Positions 1 through 9,534 of a stretch of DNA of 13,616 nucleotides are shown here, in pieces. The DNA comes from Lachnospiraceae bacterium UBA4711 (GTDB taxonomy: Bacteria; Bacillota; Clostridia; Lachnospirales; Lachnospiraceae). Each line of letters opens with the position of its first letter. Position 1 is the stretch's first letter. The DNA lies in NCBI GenBank assembly GCA_002404515.1, contig DHJV01000115.1, positions 1-13,616 on the forward strand, read 5' to 3'. The notes beneath the pieces were generated by a model that saw nothing but the letters and a program-made list of their open reading frames with translations, searched no databases and was not told where the DNA came from. The translations under genes and the position numbers were made by a program.

Positions 1-2060
1 ACTGCCCATTGCAGCGCGCCCGCCGCCTTCTTCGGGTCGGTCACGACCGGGATCAGCAGATGCGGCACGCCGTTGTAAACGCCAAGCTCGACCATCTTCG
101 GATCGACCATGATGAGCTTCACATCATCCGGCTTCGCCTTATATAAGATACTCATGATCAATGTATTGATACAGACCGATTTACCGGAACCGGTCGCACC
201 TGCGATCAGCAAATGCGGCATCTTCGCGATATCCGCCACAACCACCTGTCCGCTGATATCCTTACCAACTGCAAATGCAATGTTGGATGGAAACTTCTGG
301 AAGTTGTCTGATTCGAGCAGATCCCGGAAAAATACCGGCTGGCTCTCCTTATTCGGCACCTCGATACCAACGGCTGGCTTGCCCGGAATCGGTGCTTCGA
401 TACGGATATCTGCCGCCGCCAGATTCAGCTTGATATCGTCCGCTAAGTTCGTGATCTTCGATACCTTCACGCCCTGCTCCGGTTGTAACTCATACCGGGT
501 AACAGATGGGCCGCAGCTGTAATCTGTCACTGTGACATTCACGCCAAAATTTTCAAGCGTACTCTTCAGCTTCATCGCTGTCTCCCTGACGGACGCTTCG
601 TTTGATTTTGTACCTTTTCCCTTGCCGCTCTTTAAGAGCTTCAATGGTGGGAATTTATATTCTTTTACTGGCTTTTGTTCGCTGTTTTCCTGAATCGTCT
701 CCGCAATCTGGTCGCGTTCAGAAATCATTTCCTGCTCGGATTCCTTCGTCTTCCTGCGCTTTCTCGTCGCCGCTTCGGTCACCGGAGACTCGTCTGCATC
801 CGGCATGGAAGCATCTTCGGTATCCATCGGCTTCTCTGTTGCACGCGACGCTCTCTTCGTCTGTACCGGCTCCAATGTATCCGCAGCCGTTTCATCATAG
901 GAAGAAGTATCCGCACCTGTCTGTGCTGCTCCATCCTCCTGCCATGTCTGATCTGTGACCGTCGTTTCCTCCTGCGTAGTACCACTTGCATAATCCGGAC
1001 GGTCGAAGAAATCAACAGTTTCTTCTTTCGGTGCATCCGGTACTGGTGGAATATCCGCTTTCGCACTGCGAAGTTCTGTCACACCGCCTTTTTTCTTTTT
1101 CAGCAGTGACAGATCTACATACCCCTCTGAGACATCCTTGGCATCCTGCAGGGTCAGATTCGGATTGAACAGATCTTCATGTGGAAGCGGCTTTAATTCG
1201 TGAACCTCTTCCCCCTCGACCTTCTTATTTTTCACTTTCTTCTTTTTCTTCTTTACCGGCACAGCCGGTTTCTCCTGCTCCACCTTAATATTATCTAACT
1301 TCGTTCTGCGTTTCGCCTCAAGTGCCGCCTCCGGATCAATCTCGTCCTCGTCATCATCCTCATACAACGCATTGTAACGGTTCTTGAACTGTGCAGACCG
1401 GTTCTTTGCAAAATCAATCAATGATACATTCATTACGACAATAATTCCAATAATAATCAAAAGTGCAATCACAATGATGGCACCCGGCTTTCCAATCAGA
1501 TTGTACAACACAACGAGCAGTCCACCTAAGATAAATCCGCCGCCCTTCTTTTCCTGTGCACCCTGATCATACAGAAGCTTCGCGGTCATATAATCGGCAC
1601 CAGCCGTAAGCTGGAAGATAAATGCTGCCGCAACGATAAACAGTCCCACGCAAAGCACGCGGTTTACGACTGCTTTTTTTGCGCCGTTTGAAAGCAGAAA
1701 TGCCTCTGTCAAAAAGATATATAACGGAAGCACATATTCTACAACACCAAACAGTCCAAACATAAACCTCGCAAAGAAATTGCCTACAACGCCGCACCAG
1801 CCAAAGTTGCTGATAAAGAAGAATGTACAGACTGCCAGACAGATGAACAGATGAATCTCGTTCTTCCGCGCCTGCTCCTGCGCCAGCTGTGCTTTCGTCT
1901 TTCTTCCCCCTGTACGGGAAGCGGATGCCTGCCTGGACGACTGCGACGCTCTTGCTTTCTGCGATGATCCTGCCGTCGATGTAGAACGGCTGGCTGCCTG
2001 CTTACTTCTCGTATTCGATTGTGAACCTTTATTATATGTACTGTTGTTTCCCGTTGCCAC
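1..2060 (-). CDS. ftsK: DNA translocase FtsK/SpoIIIE, 3' end missing (continues past the left edge)
   Basis: Membrane-anchored, septum-located ATPase that pumps chromosomal DNA during division or sporulation. About 686 codons are present. The N-terminus is Ser/Thr/Arg/Lys-rich (residues 1-68). Four or so hydrophobic membrane segments follow between about 69 and 212. Next comes a long charged linker (about 220-515) with an acidic run near 234-240 and a Lys-rich run, and then the conserved FtsK alpha/beta region. Walker A is GATGSGKS at residues 621-628 (177-200), followed by SVCIN. Walker B and the DNA-reading gamma domain lie outside the window. I chose the GTG at 2060 because a GAAGGAG sits 8 nt upstream. 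In-frame ATGs at 2087 and 2192 lack a good ribosome binding site. The gene follows tepA in the same reading frame, 147 bp after its stop codon. Identity is firm; the exact start is fairly sure. Confidence 0.95.
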   Translation of the reverse strand, partial: MATGNNSTYNKGSQSNTRSKQAASRSTSTAGSSQKARASQSSRQASASRTGGRKTKAQLAQEQARKNEIHLFICLAVCTFFFISNFGWCGVVGNFFARFMFGLFGVVEYVLPLYIFLTEAFLLSNGAKKAVVNRVLCVGLFIVAAAFIFQLTAGADYMTAKLLYDQGAQEKKGGGFILGGLLVVLYNLIGKPGAIIVIALLIIIGIIVVMNVSLIDFAKNRSAQFKNRYNALYEDDDEDEIDPEAALEAKRRTKLDNIKVEQEKPAVPVKKKKKKVKNKKVEGEEVHELKPLPHEDLFNPNLTLQDAKDVSEGYVDLSLLKKKKGGVTELRSAKADIPPVPDAPKEETVDFFDRPDYASGTTQEETTVTDQTWQEDGAAQTGADTSSYDETAADTLEPVQTKRASRATEKPMDTEDASMPDADESPVTEAATRKRRKTKESEQEMISERDQIAETIQENSEQKPVKEYKFPPLKLLKSGKGKGTKSNEASVRETAMKLKSTLENFGVNVTVTDYSCGPSVTRYELQPEQGVKVSKITNLADDIKLNLAAADIRIEAPIPGKPAVGIEVPNKESQPVFFRDLLESDNFQKFPSNIAFAVGKDISGQVVVADIAKMPHLLIAGATGSGKSVCINTLIMSILYKAKPDDVKLIMVDPKMVELGVYNGVPHLLIPVVTDPKKAAGALQWA

Positions 2061-2151
2061 GGTATGCACTCCTTCTTTTTCCCTCATTTTCCGAGCGTTC
2101 ATTCCATACATCATAATATGTCTTATTTCTCTTAGCCATTCAGCAATTATT

Positions 2152-2197
2152 CCCGTACGACGATTTATAATTACGTTATACCAAACCGCCATACGGG
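2152..2197 (-). other. Intergenic RNA hairpin between tepA and ftsK
   Basis: The arms 2183-2197 and 2152-2166 can form 15 consecutive base pairs around a 16-nt loop if read as minus-strand RNA. Twelve pairs are Watson-Crick and three are G-U. On the opposite strand the three wobbles would be A-C mismatches, so the structure fits a tepA-ftsK transcript. It begins 10 nt after the tepA stop. No U-run follows, so it is not a standard intrinsic terminator. It may be a processing or stability element, or an attenuator between the two genes. Confidence 0.55.
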
Positions 2198-2207
2198 TAT
2201 ATTTGTG

Positions 2208-2984
2208 TCAGTTTAAATGCTCATACTGCTCTATTTTACTATTTTTCTTTGCATTTATCAAGTCATATAAGCAATTCATTGCAGTGTGAATGCCGCCCAT
2301 CCGGTCAATGATTCCAACCTCAACTGCCTGTCTGCCGACTAACACCGAACCGATGTCCTTCGTCAGCTCCTTCGTGTTGAACATGATCTCCCGCAGCCCC
2401 TCTTCCTTGATGGAGCAATGATTCGACGTAAATTCAATGATCCGGTCCTGCATCCGCTCGATATACTCATAGTTCTGCGTCACACCAAGCACGGTTCCAT
2501 TCATGCGTATCGGATGCACGACCATCGTTGCGGACGGCACGATAAATGTCACGTCACCCGACACTGCCAGCGGCACGCCAATGGAATGTCCGCCGCCAAG
2601 CACGAGACATACCTTCGGCTTGCTTAAGGATGCAATCATTTCCGCGATGGCAAGTCCTGCCTCGACATCGCCGCCAACGGTATTTAAGAGCACCATCAGT
2701 CCGTCAATGCCCTCATCGTCCTCCACAGCTGCAAGCTGCGGCAGGATATGCTCATATTTGCTTGTCTTCGAGGACGAACCGAGATTCTCATGTCCCTCGA
2801 TTTCTCCTATAATATTTAACAGATGAATCCGGTGATGGTACCGGTTTTTTGATAAGGTGATCTGTCCGTAATCTGTGATCAGACTTCCCTGTTTTTGCTG
2901 GTTGTCCATCCCGTTTCCTTCCTGCTTCTGCCGGCTGTCCATGTGAAATGCCTGATTTTTGCCCACTTCTTCCTGTCTCTCCAA
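2208..2984 (-). CDS. tepA: TepA/YmfB-type ClpP-like serine peptidase
   Basis: A ClpP-fold (crotonase-like) serine peptidase of the TepA (YmfB) branch. In Bacillus subtilis this gene also lies just upstream of spoIIIE, with ylzJ in between. The protein has 258 residues. The first 40 or so are polar and Gln-rich and probably disordered. Conserved stretches are GEIEGHENL, KYEHILPQL, the NTVGGDVEAG strand-loop (101-110), GGGHSIG with the likely nucleophile Ser134, MVVHPIR with His157, and TKDIG with Asp210, so the Ser-His-Asp triad looks intact. Start: TTG at 2984, with GGAGG 9 nt upstream. An alternative is the ATG at residue 26 (AAGGA upstream), which would give 233 residues. Its substrate is not deducible; the Bacillus protein was linked to protein export. 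It probably shares a transcript with ftsK. Confidence 0.88.
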   Translation of the reverse strand: MERQEEVGKNQAFHMDSRQKQEGNGMDNQQKQGSLITDYGQITLSKNRYHHRIHLLNIIGEIEGHENLGSSSKTSKYEHILPQLAAVEDDEGIDGLMVLLNTVGGDVEAGLAIAEMIASLSKPKVCLVLGGGHSIGVPLAVSGDVTFIVPSATMVVHPIRMNGTVLGVTQNYEYIERMQDRIIEFTSNHCSIKEEGLREIMFNTKELTKDIGSVLVGRQAVEVGIIDRMGGIHTAMNCLYDLINAKKNSKIEQYEHLN

Positions 2985-3120
2985 TATTTCTTACCTCCGT
3001 TCACAAAATTTTCTCACAGATATTATGTACATTTTGTTTGACTTTTATAAATGCGGAAACTATAATAGCAACGCAAAGCAGCTTATTTAGTTTTTTCAAT
3101 AAATTACGGAGGTTTGATGA
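2985..3120. promoter_or_regulatory. Divergent intergenic region between tepA and the pyrophosphatase gene
   Basis: 136 bp between the two divergent start codons. It holds the clear forward promoter at 3038-3066. A perfect 7-bp inverted repeat (3003-3009 and 3031-3037, ACAAAAT/ATTTTGT) directly abuts the forward -35 hexamer and could be an operator. For the minus-strand genes only an A+T-rich TAATAT at 3020-3025 resembles a -10, without a convincing -35. Confidence 0.4.
3038..3066 (+). promoter_or_regulatory. SigA-type promoter of the pyrophosphatase gene
   Basis: TTGACT at 3038-3043, a 17-bp spacer, then TATAAT at 3061-3066: 11 of 12 consensus positions. The predicted start near 3073 gives a leader of about 48 nt, ending in GGAGG 8 nt before the ATG at 3121. 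This suggests strong, largely constitutive expression. Confidence 0.85.
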
Positions 3121-4779
3121 ATGGAAACCAAAAACAAAGACAAAGTATATGTCATCGGACATAAAAATCCGGATACGGACTCCATCTGTTCTTCCATCTG
3201 CTATGCTTATCTGAAACGGCAGATCACCGGAAACGATTATGTGCCGATGCGTGCCGGAGAAATCAATGCAGAAACCAAATACGTGCTGAATGCATTTTCA
3301 GCAACCGTACCAGAATATATGGAGAATGTCTCCACGCAGGTAAAAGATGTGGAATACCGTCACATCGACGGCGTTGACGGGGAGATTTCAATCAAGAATG
3401 CATGGGAAATCTTAAGTGAATCCGGTGCAACAACACTTCCATCCGTCAACGAAAACGGCAATTTAGTCGGACTGATCACCGTGCGTGACATCGCCATGAC
3501 CTATATGGAAGTCTACGACAACCGTGTCATTGCGTCCGCACACACACCGTACAAAAATATTATCAATACCCTCTCTGCCGATCTGATCGTCGGAGATGAG
3601 AAAGATTATGTGCATACCGGAAAGGTGCTGATCTCCGCCGCCAACCCGGACATGATGGAAAACTACATTGAACAAGGGGATATCGTCATCCTCGGTAACC
3701 GCTACGAATCACAGCTTTGTGCAATCGAAATGGATGCACAGTGCATCATCATCTGTGACGGTGCAGTCGTGTCAAAGACAATCACAAAGCTTGCCGAAGA
3801 TCACAACTGCTCGATCATCCGTACCCCATACGATACTTACACAGCAGCACGTCTGATCAACCAGAGCATCCCGATCCGCTACTTCATGAAGAAGGATAAT
3901 CTGATTACTTTCTCGACTGAGGACTATATCCGGGATATCCGTCCAGTGATGGCGGGCAAACGCCACCAGTACTATCCTGTCCTGAATGAATATGGAAAAT
4001 ACGTGGGACTGATCTCCCAGCGAAATTATTTGAATGCAAACCCGAAGAAGGTCATCTTAGTTGACCACAATGAGCATGCACAGGCAGTCGACGGTATCGA
4101 GGAAGTAGAACTTCTTGAAATCATCGACCACCACAGACTCGGTGGTCTGCAGACGATGAATCCGGTATATTTCCGCAACCAGCCGCTTGGCTGTACCGCA
4201 ACAATCATCTACCAGATGTTTGAAGAAAGCCATGTTGAAATTCCAAAGCAGATTGCCGGACTGTTATGCTCTGCGATTATCTCTGATACTTTGATGTTCC
4301 GCTCTCCGACCTGTACGCAAATGGATGAGCATACCTGCCGGAAGCTTGCAAAGATTGCGAACATTGATATCGAAGCGTATGCGATCGCCATGTTCAACGC
4401 CGGAAGCAAATTGATGAACGAGACAGACGAAGAGATCTTTCATCAGGATTACAAGGTGTTCTCTTCTGAGAACTTAAAATTCGGCATCGGACAGATTACC
4501 GCATTTAACTCCACGATGTTAGATGCCGTCAAGCCACGTATCCTCAAATACATGGAAAGCATCTACAACCAGAGTGAAGCCGATATGCTGTTCTTCATGC
4601 TGACAAACATCTTCAAAGAAAGCACTGAACTTCTGTACTACGGCAAGAACTCCGAAGAACTTCTGGAAAAAGCCTTCAAGCTCGACGAAGTATCCGGTGG
4701 CAGCATCAATCTGCCGGGCGTCGTATCCAGAAAGAAGCAGATTTTGCCGATGATCGTGAGTGCCGCAAATAATATGTAG
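3121..4779 (+). CDS. ppaC: Manganese-dependent (family II) inorganic pyrophosphatase with CBS and DRTGG regulatory domains
   Basis: Hydrolyses pyrophosphate to two phosphates in the cytosol. It is a DHH-superfamily enzyme of 552 residues, the usual length of the CBS-containing type. The DHH half is split: GHKNPDTDS supplies His14, Asp18 and Asp20, and after the insert come VDHNE (Asp315), IDHH (His337-His338) and ISDT (Asp389), all metal ligands in the family. The C-terminal DHHA2 domain carries the substrate-binding SRKKQ at 536-540. The insert is CBS (about 72-130), DRTGG (about 140-245) and CBS (about 250-305). In characterised relatives such as the Clostridium perfringens enzyme this region binds AMP (inhibitory) and Ap4A (activating), so the enzyme is probably tuned by energy state. 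The gene is monocistronic, with a consensus promoter and its own terminator. The ATG at 3121 is set by GGAGG 8 nt upstream. Confidence 0.96.
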   Translation: METKNKDKVYVIGHKNPDTDSICSSICYAYLKRQITGNDYVPMRAGEINAETKYVLNAFSATVPEYMENVSTQVKDVEYRHIDGVDGEISIKNAWEILSESGATTLPSVNENGNLVGLITVRDIAMTYMEVYDNRVIASAHTPYKNIINTLSADLIVGDEKDYVHTGKVLISAANPDMMENYIEQGDIVILGNRYESQLCAIEMDAQCIIICDGAVVSKTITKLAEDHNCSIIRTPYDTYTAARLINQSIPIRYFMKKDNLITFSTEDYIRDIRPVMAGKRHQYYPVLNEYGKYVGLISQRNYLNANPKKVILVDHNEHAQAVDGIEEVELLEIIDHHRLGGLQTMNPVYFRNQPLGCTATIIYQMFEESHVEIPKQIAGLLCSAIISDTLMFRSPTCTQMDEHTCRKLAKIANIDIEAYAIAMFNAGSKLMNETDEEIFHQDYKVFSSENLKFGIGQITAFNSTMLDAVKPRILKYMESIYNQSEADMLFFMLTNIFKESTELLYYGKNSEELLEKAFKLDEVSGGSINLPGVVSRKKQILPMIVSAANNM

Positions 4780-4807
4780 GGGTTATAGGTTTTTATAAAC
4801 TTTTACA

Positions 4808-4848
4808 AAAAAGAAATGGTGAAGTTAAAAACTTCACCATTTCTTTTT
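4808..4848. terminator. Bidirectional intrinsic terminator between ppaC and the GH94 gene
   Basis: A perfect 19-bp inverted repeat (4808-4826 and 4830-4848) with an AAA loop. The arms begin and end in A and T runs, so a U-tract follows the hairpin on either strand. It sits 28 bp after the ppaC stop and 22 bp after the stop of the convergent gene. Confidence 0.92.
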
Positions 4849-4870
4849 ATTTCTATTTTCTTGGCTGTAA

Positions 4871-7273
4871 TTACATCGTCAGAACAATCTCATTCACATC
4901 AGCCAACTCGCTTGCTGCAATGTAATTATCGCTCATTTCCTTGCCATTTACGACAAGACTCTTGTAGCCGCTCTCGGCGCCATCCGGATTCTTCACAACG
5001 ATATGAAGCTTCTTTCCACGGAAGTCCTTGTTAATCTCAAATTCCTTCCAGTCAGATGGAACCGATGGTGCAATACGAAGTCCATTGAAATCTGGTCTCA
5101 TACCAAGGATTCCCTCGACACATCCAACCATAACCGTCGATGCTGTACCAGTCAGCCAGTGTACATGCGCTCTTCCCTCAAATGGGCTGTCAGAGCTCTC
5201 TGTAAACTGTCCATGGCAATATGGCTCCAGCTTTCTGATCTCTGCCTTGTCATTCATAGATGCAGGTGAGCTCTCTGTGAAATACTCAAATGCACGGTTT
5301 CCATGTCCCATCAGAGATTCTGCCAGAATAATCCAGCCCTGTGGCTGTGAGAAGATACCACCATTTTCCTTTGTCGATGGATTGAACAGAAGCATCAACG
5401 CTCCCTCAAACGCATGATCCACATACGATGGTGCCATCAGACGTACACCATATGGTGTATTCAATTCTCTATGTACAGACTCCAGTGCCTTTTCTGCCTG
5501 TTCCTTTGTAGCAAGACCACTGATAACTGCCCACGACTGTGGATTTAACCACATGTTTGCTTCTGGATCATGCTTGGAACCGATAATCATGCCGTCTTCC
5601 TTGTATCCACGGATGTAACGATCATCCTCCCAGCACTTTGTCTGGATGATATCGCCAAGTTCCTTCTGGATCTTATCCAGATATGCGATATATTCTGTAT
5701 CATTTTTCTGCTCTGCGAAGATACGGAGTACACTCATCGCATAGTAAAGCTGCATTGCAACAAATGTTGACTCGCCCTGCTTGCCAAGACGTAAGCAGTC
5801 ATTCCAGTCTGCATGCAGACCTGCCGGCATACGATTGTTTCCAAGATGATTCATAGAAAAATCAATCGCGCGCTTCAAATGCTCATATACCGTACCCTCT
5901 CCGCCATTTGCAAACAGGATTACCTCATCGATAAAGTCTGTATTTCCAGACTCTGCAATATACTTATAAACCGTTGGGAACAACCACAATGCATCATCTG
6001 CACGGTATGCCGGATGTCCGGTTGCGCGTACATAAGACTCATCATCCGGTGTATCCTCATGACCGGCGTTGTGATCAAACTTTACAAGCGGAAGTCCACC
6101 GCCATTGTCTACCTGTGCAGACAACATGAAACGGATCTTATCTAACGCCATCTCCGGTGCTAAGTGGATTATGCCCTGGATATCCTGTACCGTATCACGG
6201 TATCCATATCCATTTCGAAGACCACAATATGAGAACGATGCGGCTCTTGACCAGATAAATGTCATGAAGCACTGATATGCATTCCATGTATTGATCATCG
6301 CATTGAATGACTCGCTTGGTGTCTTTACCTGGAAATGAGAGAGCTTTCCATGCCAGTATTCTTTCAGTTCTGCCAGCTCTGCTTCACTCTGTGCATGCAC
6401 ATCTGCATAGCTGTTCATCACTGCTTCTGTCTCGGCATCATCCTTCATGCCGAGTACAAATGCGATTTCCTTGCTCTCGCCCGGTGCCAGTGTGATCTTT
6501 GTCTCCAAAGCGCCACAGGCATTTCCATTATAATTCAAGCAGTTTCCGCAATCGCCGTTTTCCACACCGGCCGGATTGCCGTAGCCATGATACCTGCCAA
6601 GGAATGCTTCCTTATCTCCGGCATAGCTTGCAACCTCTGCGCCAGCCAGGCCAAAAAATCTTGTAAATGCAACACTTCCGTTGATGGCTGCACCCTTATT
6701 CACGTTCTCATTAATCACCTGCTTGATGCGGTTTCCCATGAAATACGTTCTTGTAATAAAGAGTGTATACTGCAGATTGACCTGATCCTGCTCATAGTTG
6801 TTATCATTTGTAAATTCACAGTAACCAAAGACTGACAGGTTACGAGGCTTGTCAGAATCGTTCGTAACCTTCAGCTTCCATACCTCATGTGTCTTATCAA
6901 GTGGTACATAGTAAAGCACAGAACTCTTGATGCCTGCATATTCTGCATTCATATACGTATAGCCTGTACCGTGGTGACACTCACTCTTATAGCTGTCTAA
7001 ATCTTTTCCAACTGGCTGCCATGAAGCTGACCAGTAATCTTTGCTGTCATTGTCACGCAGATAAATGTATCTGCCCGGCTGGTCAAAGCTGTTGAAGATA
7101 TATCGAAGAATTCTTCCGTTTGCACCAGACTTTACAAAGCTGTATCCACCGGCATTGTTGGAAATGATTGCGCCGTATTCCGGTGAACCAAGGTAGTTCG
7201 CCCAAGGGGCCGGTGTATCCGGTCTGTCAATCACATATTCCTTATTTGCCTCATCAAAGTATCCGTATCTCAT
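4871..7273 (-). CDS. GH94 disaccharide phosphorylase (cellobiose/chitobiose phosphorylase-like)
   Basis: Cytosolic inverting phosphorylase that cleaves a beta-linked disaccharide or oligosaccharide with phosphate, yielding alpha-sugar-1-phosphate and a shortened acceptor. The 800 residues match the family's roughly 800-830. The N-terminus (RYGYFDEANKEYVI, NYLG, NNAGGYSF) belongs to the beta-sandwich domain. The helical barrel carries GYRDTVQD (356-363) and ADWNDC (488-493), with Asp492 the likely general acid. WLTGT (706-710) is the conserved phosphate-site loop. The motif holding a phosphate-binding His in characterised cellobiose and chitobiose phosphorylases reads FSQPQGW here, with Gln643 at the His position. 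Donor and acceptor (glucose versus GlcNAc type) cannot be decided from sequence. No signal peptide is seen. The ATG at 7273 has AGGAGG 7 nt upstream. It starts 24 bp after pnp ends, so it is probably co-transcribed with pnp. Confidence 0.88.
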   Translation of the reverse strand: MRYGYFDEANKEYVIDRPDTPAPWANYLGSPEYGAIISNNAGGYSFVKSGANGRILRYIFNSFDQPGRYIYLRDNDSKDYWSASWQPVGKDLDSYKSECHHGTGYTYMNAEYAGIKSSVLYYVPLDKTHEVWKLKVTNDSDKPRNLSVFGYCEFTNDNNYEQDQVNLQYTLFITRTYFMGNRIKQVINENVNKGAAINGSVAFTRFFGLAGAEVASYAGDKEAFLGRYHGYGNPAGVENGDCGNCLNYNGNACGALETKITLAPGESKEIAFVLGMKDDAETEAVMNSYADVHAQSEAELAELKEYWHGKLSHFQVKTPSESFNAMINTWNAYQCFMTFIWSRAASFSYCGLRNGYGYRDTVQDIQGIIHLAPEMALDKIRFMLSAQVDNGGGLPLVKFDHNAGHEDTPDDESYVRATGHPAYRADDALWLFPTVYKYIAESGNTDFIDEVILFANGGEGTVYEHLKRAIDFSMNHLGNNRMPAGLHADWNDCLRLGKQGESTFVAMQLYYAMSVLRIFAEQKNDTEYIAYLDKIQKELGDIIQTKCWEDDRYIRGYKEDGMIIGSKHDPEANMWLNPQSWAVISGLATKEQAEKALESVHRELNTPYGVRLMAPSYVDHAFEGALMLLFNPSTKENGGIFSQPQGWIILAESLMGHGNRAFEYFTESSPASMNDKAEIRKLEPYCHGQFTESSDSPFEGRAHVHWLTGTASTVMVGCVEGILGMRPDFNGLRIAPSVPSDWKEFEINKDFRGKKLHIVVKNPDGAESGYKSLVVNGKEMSDNYIAASELADVNEIVLTM

Positions 7274-7297
7274 GAGGTACCCTCCTAATTTATAGTT

Positions 7298-9385
7298 TTA
7301 CTGCTCTGCGTCCTTCAGGCTCAGGCTGATCTTACCCATACGGTCAACCTCAAGAACCTTAACCTTGACTACATCGCCGATATTTACGACATCCTCTACC
7401 TTCTCTACGCGGTGATCTGCCAGCTTAGAGATGTGGATCAGTCCATCCTTATTCGGTGACAGCTCTACGAACGCGCCGAAGTTCATGATACGAACAACCT
7501 TACCTTCGTATGTCTTACCAACCTCGATTGGATCTACGATAGAACGGATGATCTTTAATGCCTTGTCCATACCTGCCTGCTCAACACCGCAGATAAATAC
7601 ATTTCCATCATCATCGATATCGATCTTAACACCTGTCTCCTCGATGATTGCATTGATTGTCTTTCCTCTCTGTCCGATGATCTCGCCAATCTTCTCTGGA
7701 TCAACCTTTGTCTGGATGATCTTTGGAGCAAGTTCGCCAACATGATCTCTTGGAGCCGCGATGGCTGGCTTCATACATGTATCCATGATGAAGAGTCTTG
7801 CCTCACGACATCTTGCGATAGCGCCCTCTACGATTGGACGTGTCAGACCATGAATCTTGATATCCATCTGGATGGCTGTGATACCCTCGGTTGTACCTGT
7901 TACCTTGAAGTCCATGTCGCCGAAGAAATCTTCAAGTCCCTGAATATCTGTCAACAGTACATAATCATCATCTGTCTCACCAGTTACAAGACCACAGGAA
8001 ATACCTGCTACCATCTTCTTAATTGGAACACCTGCAGCCATCAGTGACATACAAGATGCGCATGTAGAAGCCATAGATGTTGAACCGTTTGACTCAAATG
8101 TCTCTGATACGGAACGGATTGCATATGGGAACTCGTCCTCACTTGGAAGTACAGGAACAAGTGCACGTTCCGCAAGTGCGCCATGTCCGATCTCACGACG
8201 TCCCGGTCCTCTGGATGGCTTTGTCTCACCAACAGAGTATGATGGGAAGTTGTAGTGGTGCATATATCTCTTGGATGTAATATTTGTATCAAGTCCATCT
8301 AACTTCTGAGCCTCAGAAAGTGGAGCCAGAGTTACAACGTTACAGATCTGTGTCTGTCCTCTTGTGAACATTGCAGAACCATGTACTCTAGGAATGATAT
8401 CAACCTCAGCAGCCAGTGGACGGATCTGTGTGATCTGTCTGCCATCCGGGCGCTTGTGATCCTTCAGAATCATCTTACGAACTGTCTTCTTCTGATACTG
8501 GTAAACAGCCTCATCAAGAACTGCCAGCCAATCTTCCTTATCTGCAAATGCCTCTTCAAGCTTCTCCTTGATCTGGCGGATGTTCTCCTCACGTACCTGC
8601 TTCTCATCTGTGAAGACTGCCTCTTCCATTGCTGCAGGTGGAACAAGCTCCTTAATTGCCTCAAACAACTCTTCCGGAACTGCACAGCTTGTATAAGAAT
8701 GCTTTGGCTTACCACACTCAGCTACGATCTTATCGATAAATGCGATTACCTTCTGGTTTACTTCATGTGCTGCATAAATAGCCTCGATCATCTTTGCCTC
8801 TGGCACTTCATTTGCACCAGCCTCAATCATGATAACCTTATCTCTTGTAGATGCAACAGTCAGCTTCAGATCAGATTCCAGATTCTGTGCAGAATTTGGA
8901 TTAAAGATCAGCTCGCCGTTGATCATACCTACCTGTGTTGTTGCACATGGGCCATCAAATGGGATATCAGAAATTGCTGTTGCAATGGCTGAACCAAGCA
9001 TAGCCGTAAGCTCTGGAGAGCACTCTGGATCTACAGACATAACCATGTTGTTCAGTGTAACATCATTTCTATAATCCTTTGGGAACAATGGTCTCATTGG
9101 ACGGTCGATAACACGGGATGTAAGGATTGCATTCTCGCTTGCCTTACCCTCACGCTTGTTGAATCCTCCAGGGATCTTTCCAACAGAGTACATCTTCTCC
9201 TCATACTCAACTGAAAGTGGGAAGAAATCAATACCATCTCTTGGTTTCTCAGATGCAGTTGCTGTAGAAAGAACAACTGTATCTCCGTAGTGCATCAAAG
9301 CTGCACCGTTTGCCTGCTTTGCAACTCTGCCTACATCGACACGCAAGGTTCTTCCGGCAAGTTCCATCTCAAACTTCTTGTACAT
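7298..9385 (-). CDS. pnp: Polynucleotide phosphorylase (PNPase)
   Basis: 3'-to-5' phosphorolytic exoribonuclease and degradosome component that releases nucleoside diphosphates. From the ATG at 9385 it has 695 residues, normal for the family. Order: first RNase PH domain (including KREGKASENAILTSRVIDRP), all-helical linker, second catalytic RNase PH domain (RPDGRQITQIRPL, FTRGQTQ, SNGSTSMAS phosphate site, DIQGLEDFFGDMDFKVTGT), KH domain (IIGQRGKTI, GXXG loop) and C-terminal S1 domain (GKVVRIMNFGAFVEL to ISLSLKD). The start is set by AAGGAG 8 nt upstream; a TTG 33 bp further upstream is in frame but has no binding site. No rpsO (S15) precedes it, unlike the common rpsO-pnp arrangement. It has its own promoter at 9535-9563 and leads into the GH94 gene. 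Confidence 0.97.
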   Translation of the reverse strand: MYKKFEMELAGRTLRVDVGRVAKQANGAALMHYGDTVVLSTATASEKPRDGIDFFPLSVEYEEKMYSVGKIPGGFNKREGKASENAILTSRVIDRPMRPLFPKDYRNDVTLNNMVMSVDPECSPELTAMLGSAIATAISDIPFDGPCATTQVGMINGELIFNPNSAQNLESDLKLTVASTRDKVIMIEAGANEVPEAKMIEAIYAAHEVNQKVIAFIDKIVAECGKPKHSYTSCAVPEELFEAIKELVPPAAMEEAVFTDEKQVREENIRQIKEKLEEAFADKEDWLAVLDEAVYQYQKKTVRKMILKDHKRPDGRQITQIRPLAAEVDIIPRVHGSAMFTRGQTQICNVVTLAPLSEAQKLDGLDTNITSKRYMHHYNFPSYSVGETKPSRGPGRREIGHGALAERALVPVLPSEDEFPYAIRSVSETFESNGSTSMASTCASCMSLMAAGVPIKKMVAGISCGLVTGETDDDYVLLTDIQGLEDFFGDMDFKVTGTTEGITAIQMDIKIHGLTRPIVEGAIARCREARLFIMDTCMKPAIAAPRDHVGELAPKIIQTKVDPEKIGEIIGQRGKTINAIIEETGVKIDIDDDGNVFICGVEQAGMDKALKIIRSIVDPIEVGKTYEGKVVRIMNFGAFVELSPNKDGLIHISKLADHRVEKVEDVVNIGDVVKVKVLEVDRMGKISLSLKDAEQ

Positions 9386-9534
9386 AATAAATTCTCCTTG
9401 AAATATTTTTTCCTGCAATCAGACTCCGAAACGACTGAAAACGCCACTTTCTGTTTTATTGTTTTTATCGCACAACCAGTGTCAGAAAATGATTTTTTCA
9501 GTTGTCTCGGTTTTGTCTTCATGCAATCTTTTAG

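Noticed and set aside
779..1066. Arg-rich open frame antisense or out of frame within the ftsK linker
   Set aside because: It overlaps the continuous FtsK frame, which shows clear domain homology on both sides; it is a shadow frame.
2208..2210. The tepA TGA as a selenocysteine codon
   Set aside because: The TepA sequence is complete at this point, ftsK has its own strong ribosome binding site, and the hairpin is longer and placed differently from a typical bacterial SECIS. I kept only the weaker readthrough or coupling idea.
9386..9418. Upstream TTG start for pnp adding 11 residues
   Set aside because: No ribosome binding site precedes it, while AAGGAG is spaced 8 nt from the ATG at 9385, where the family's N-terminus begins.
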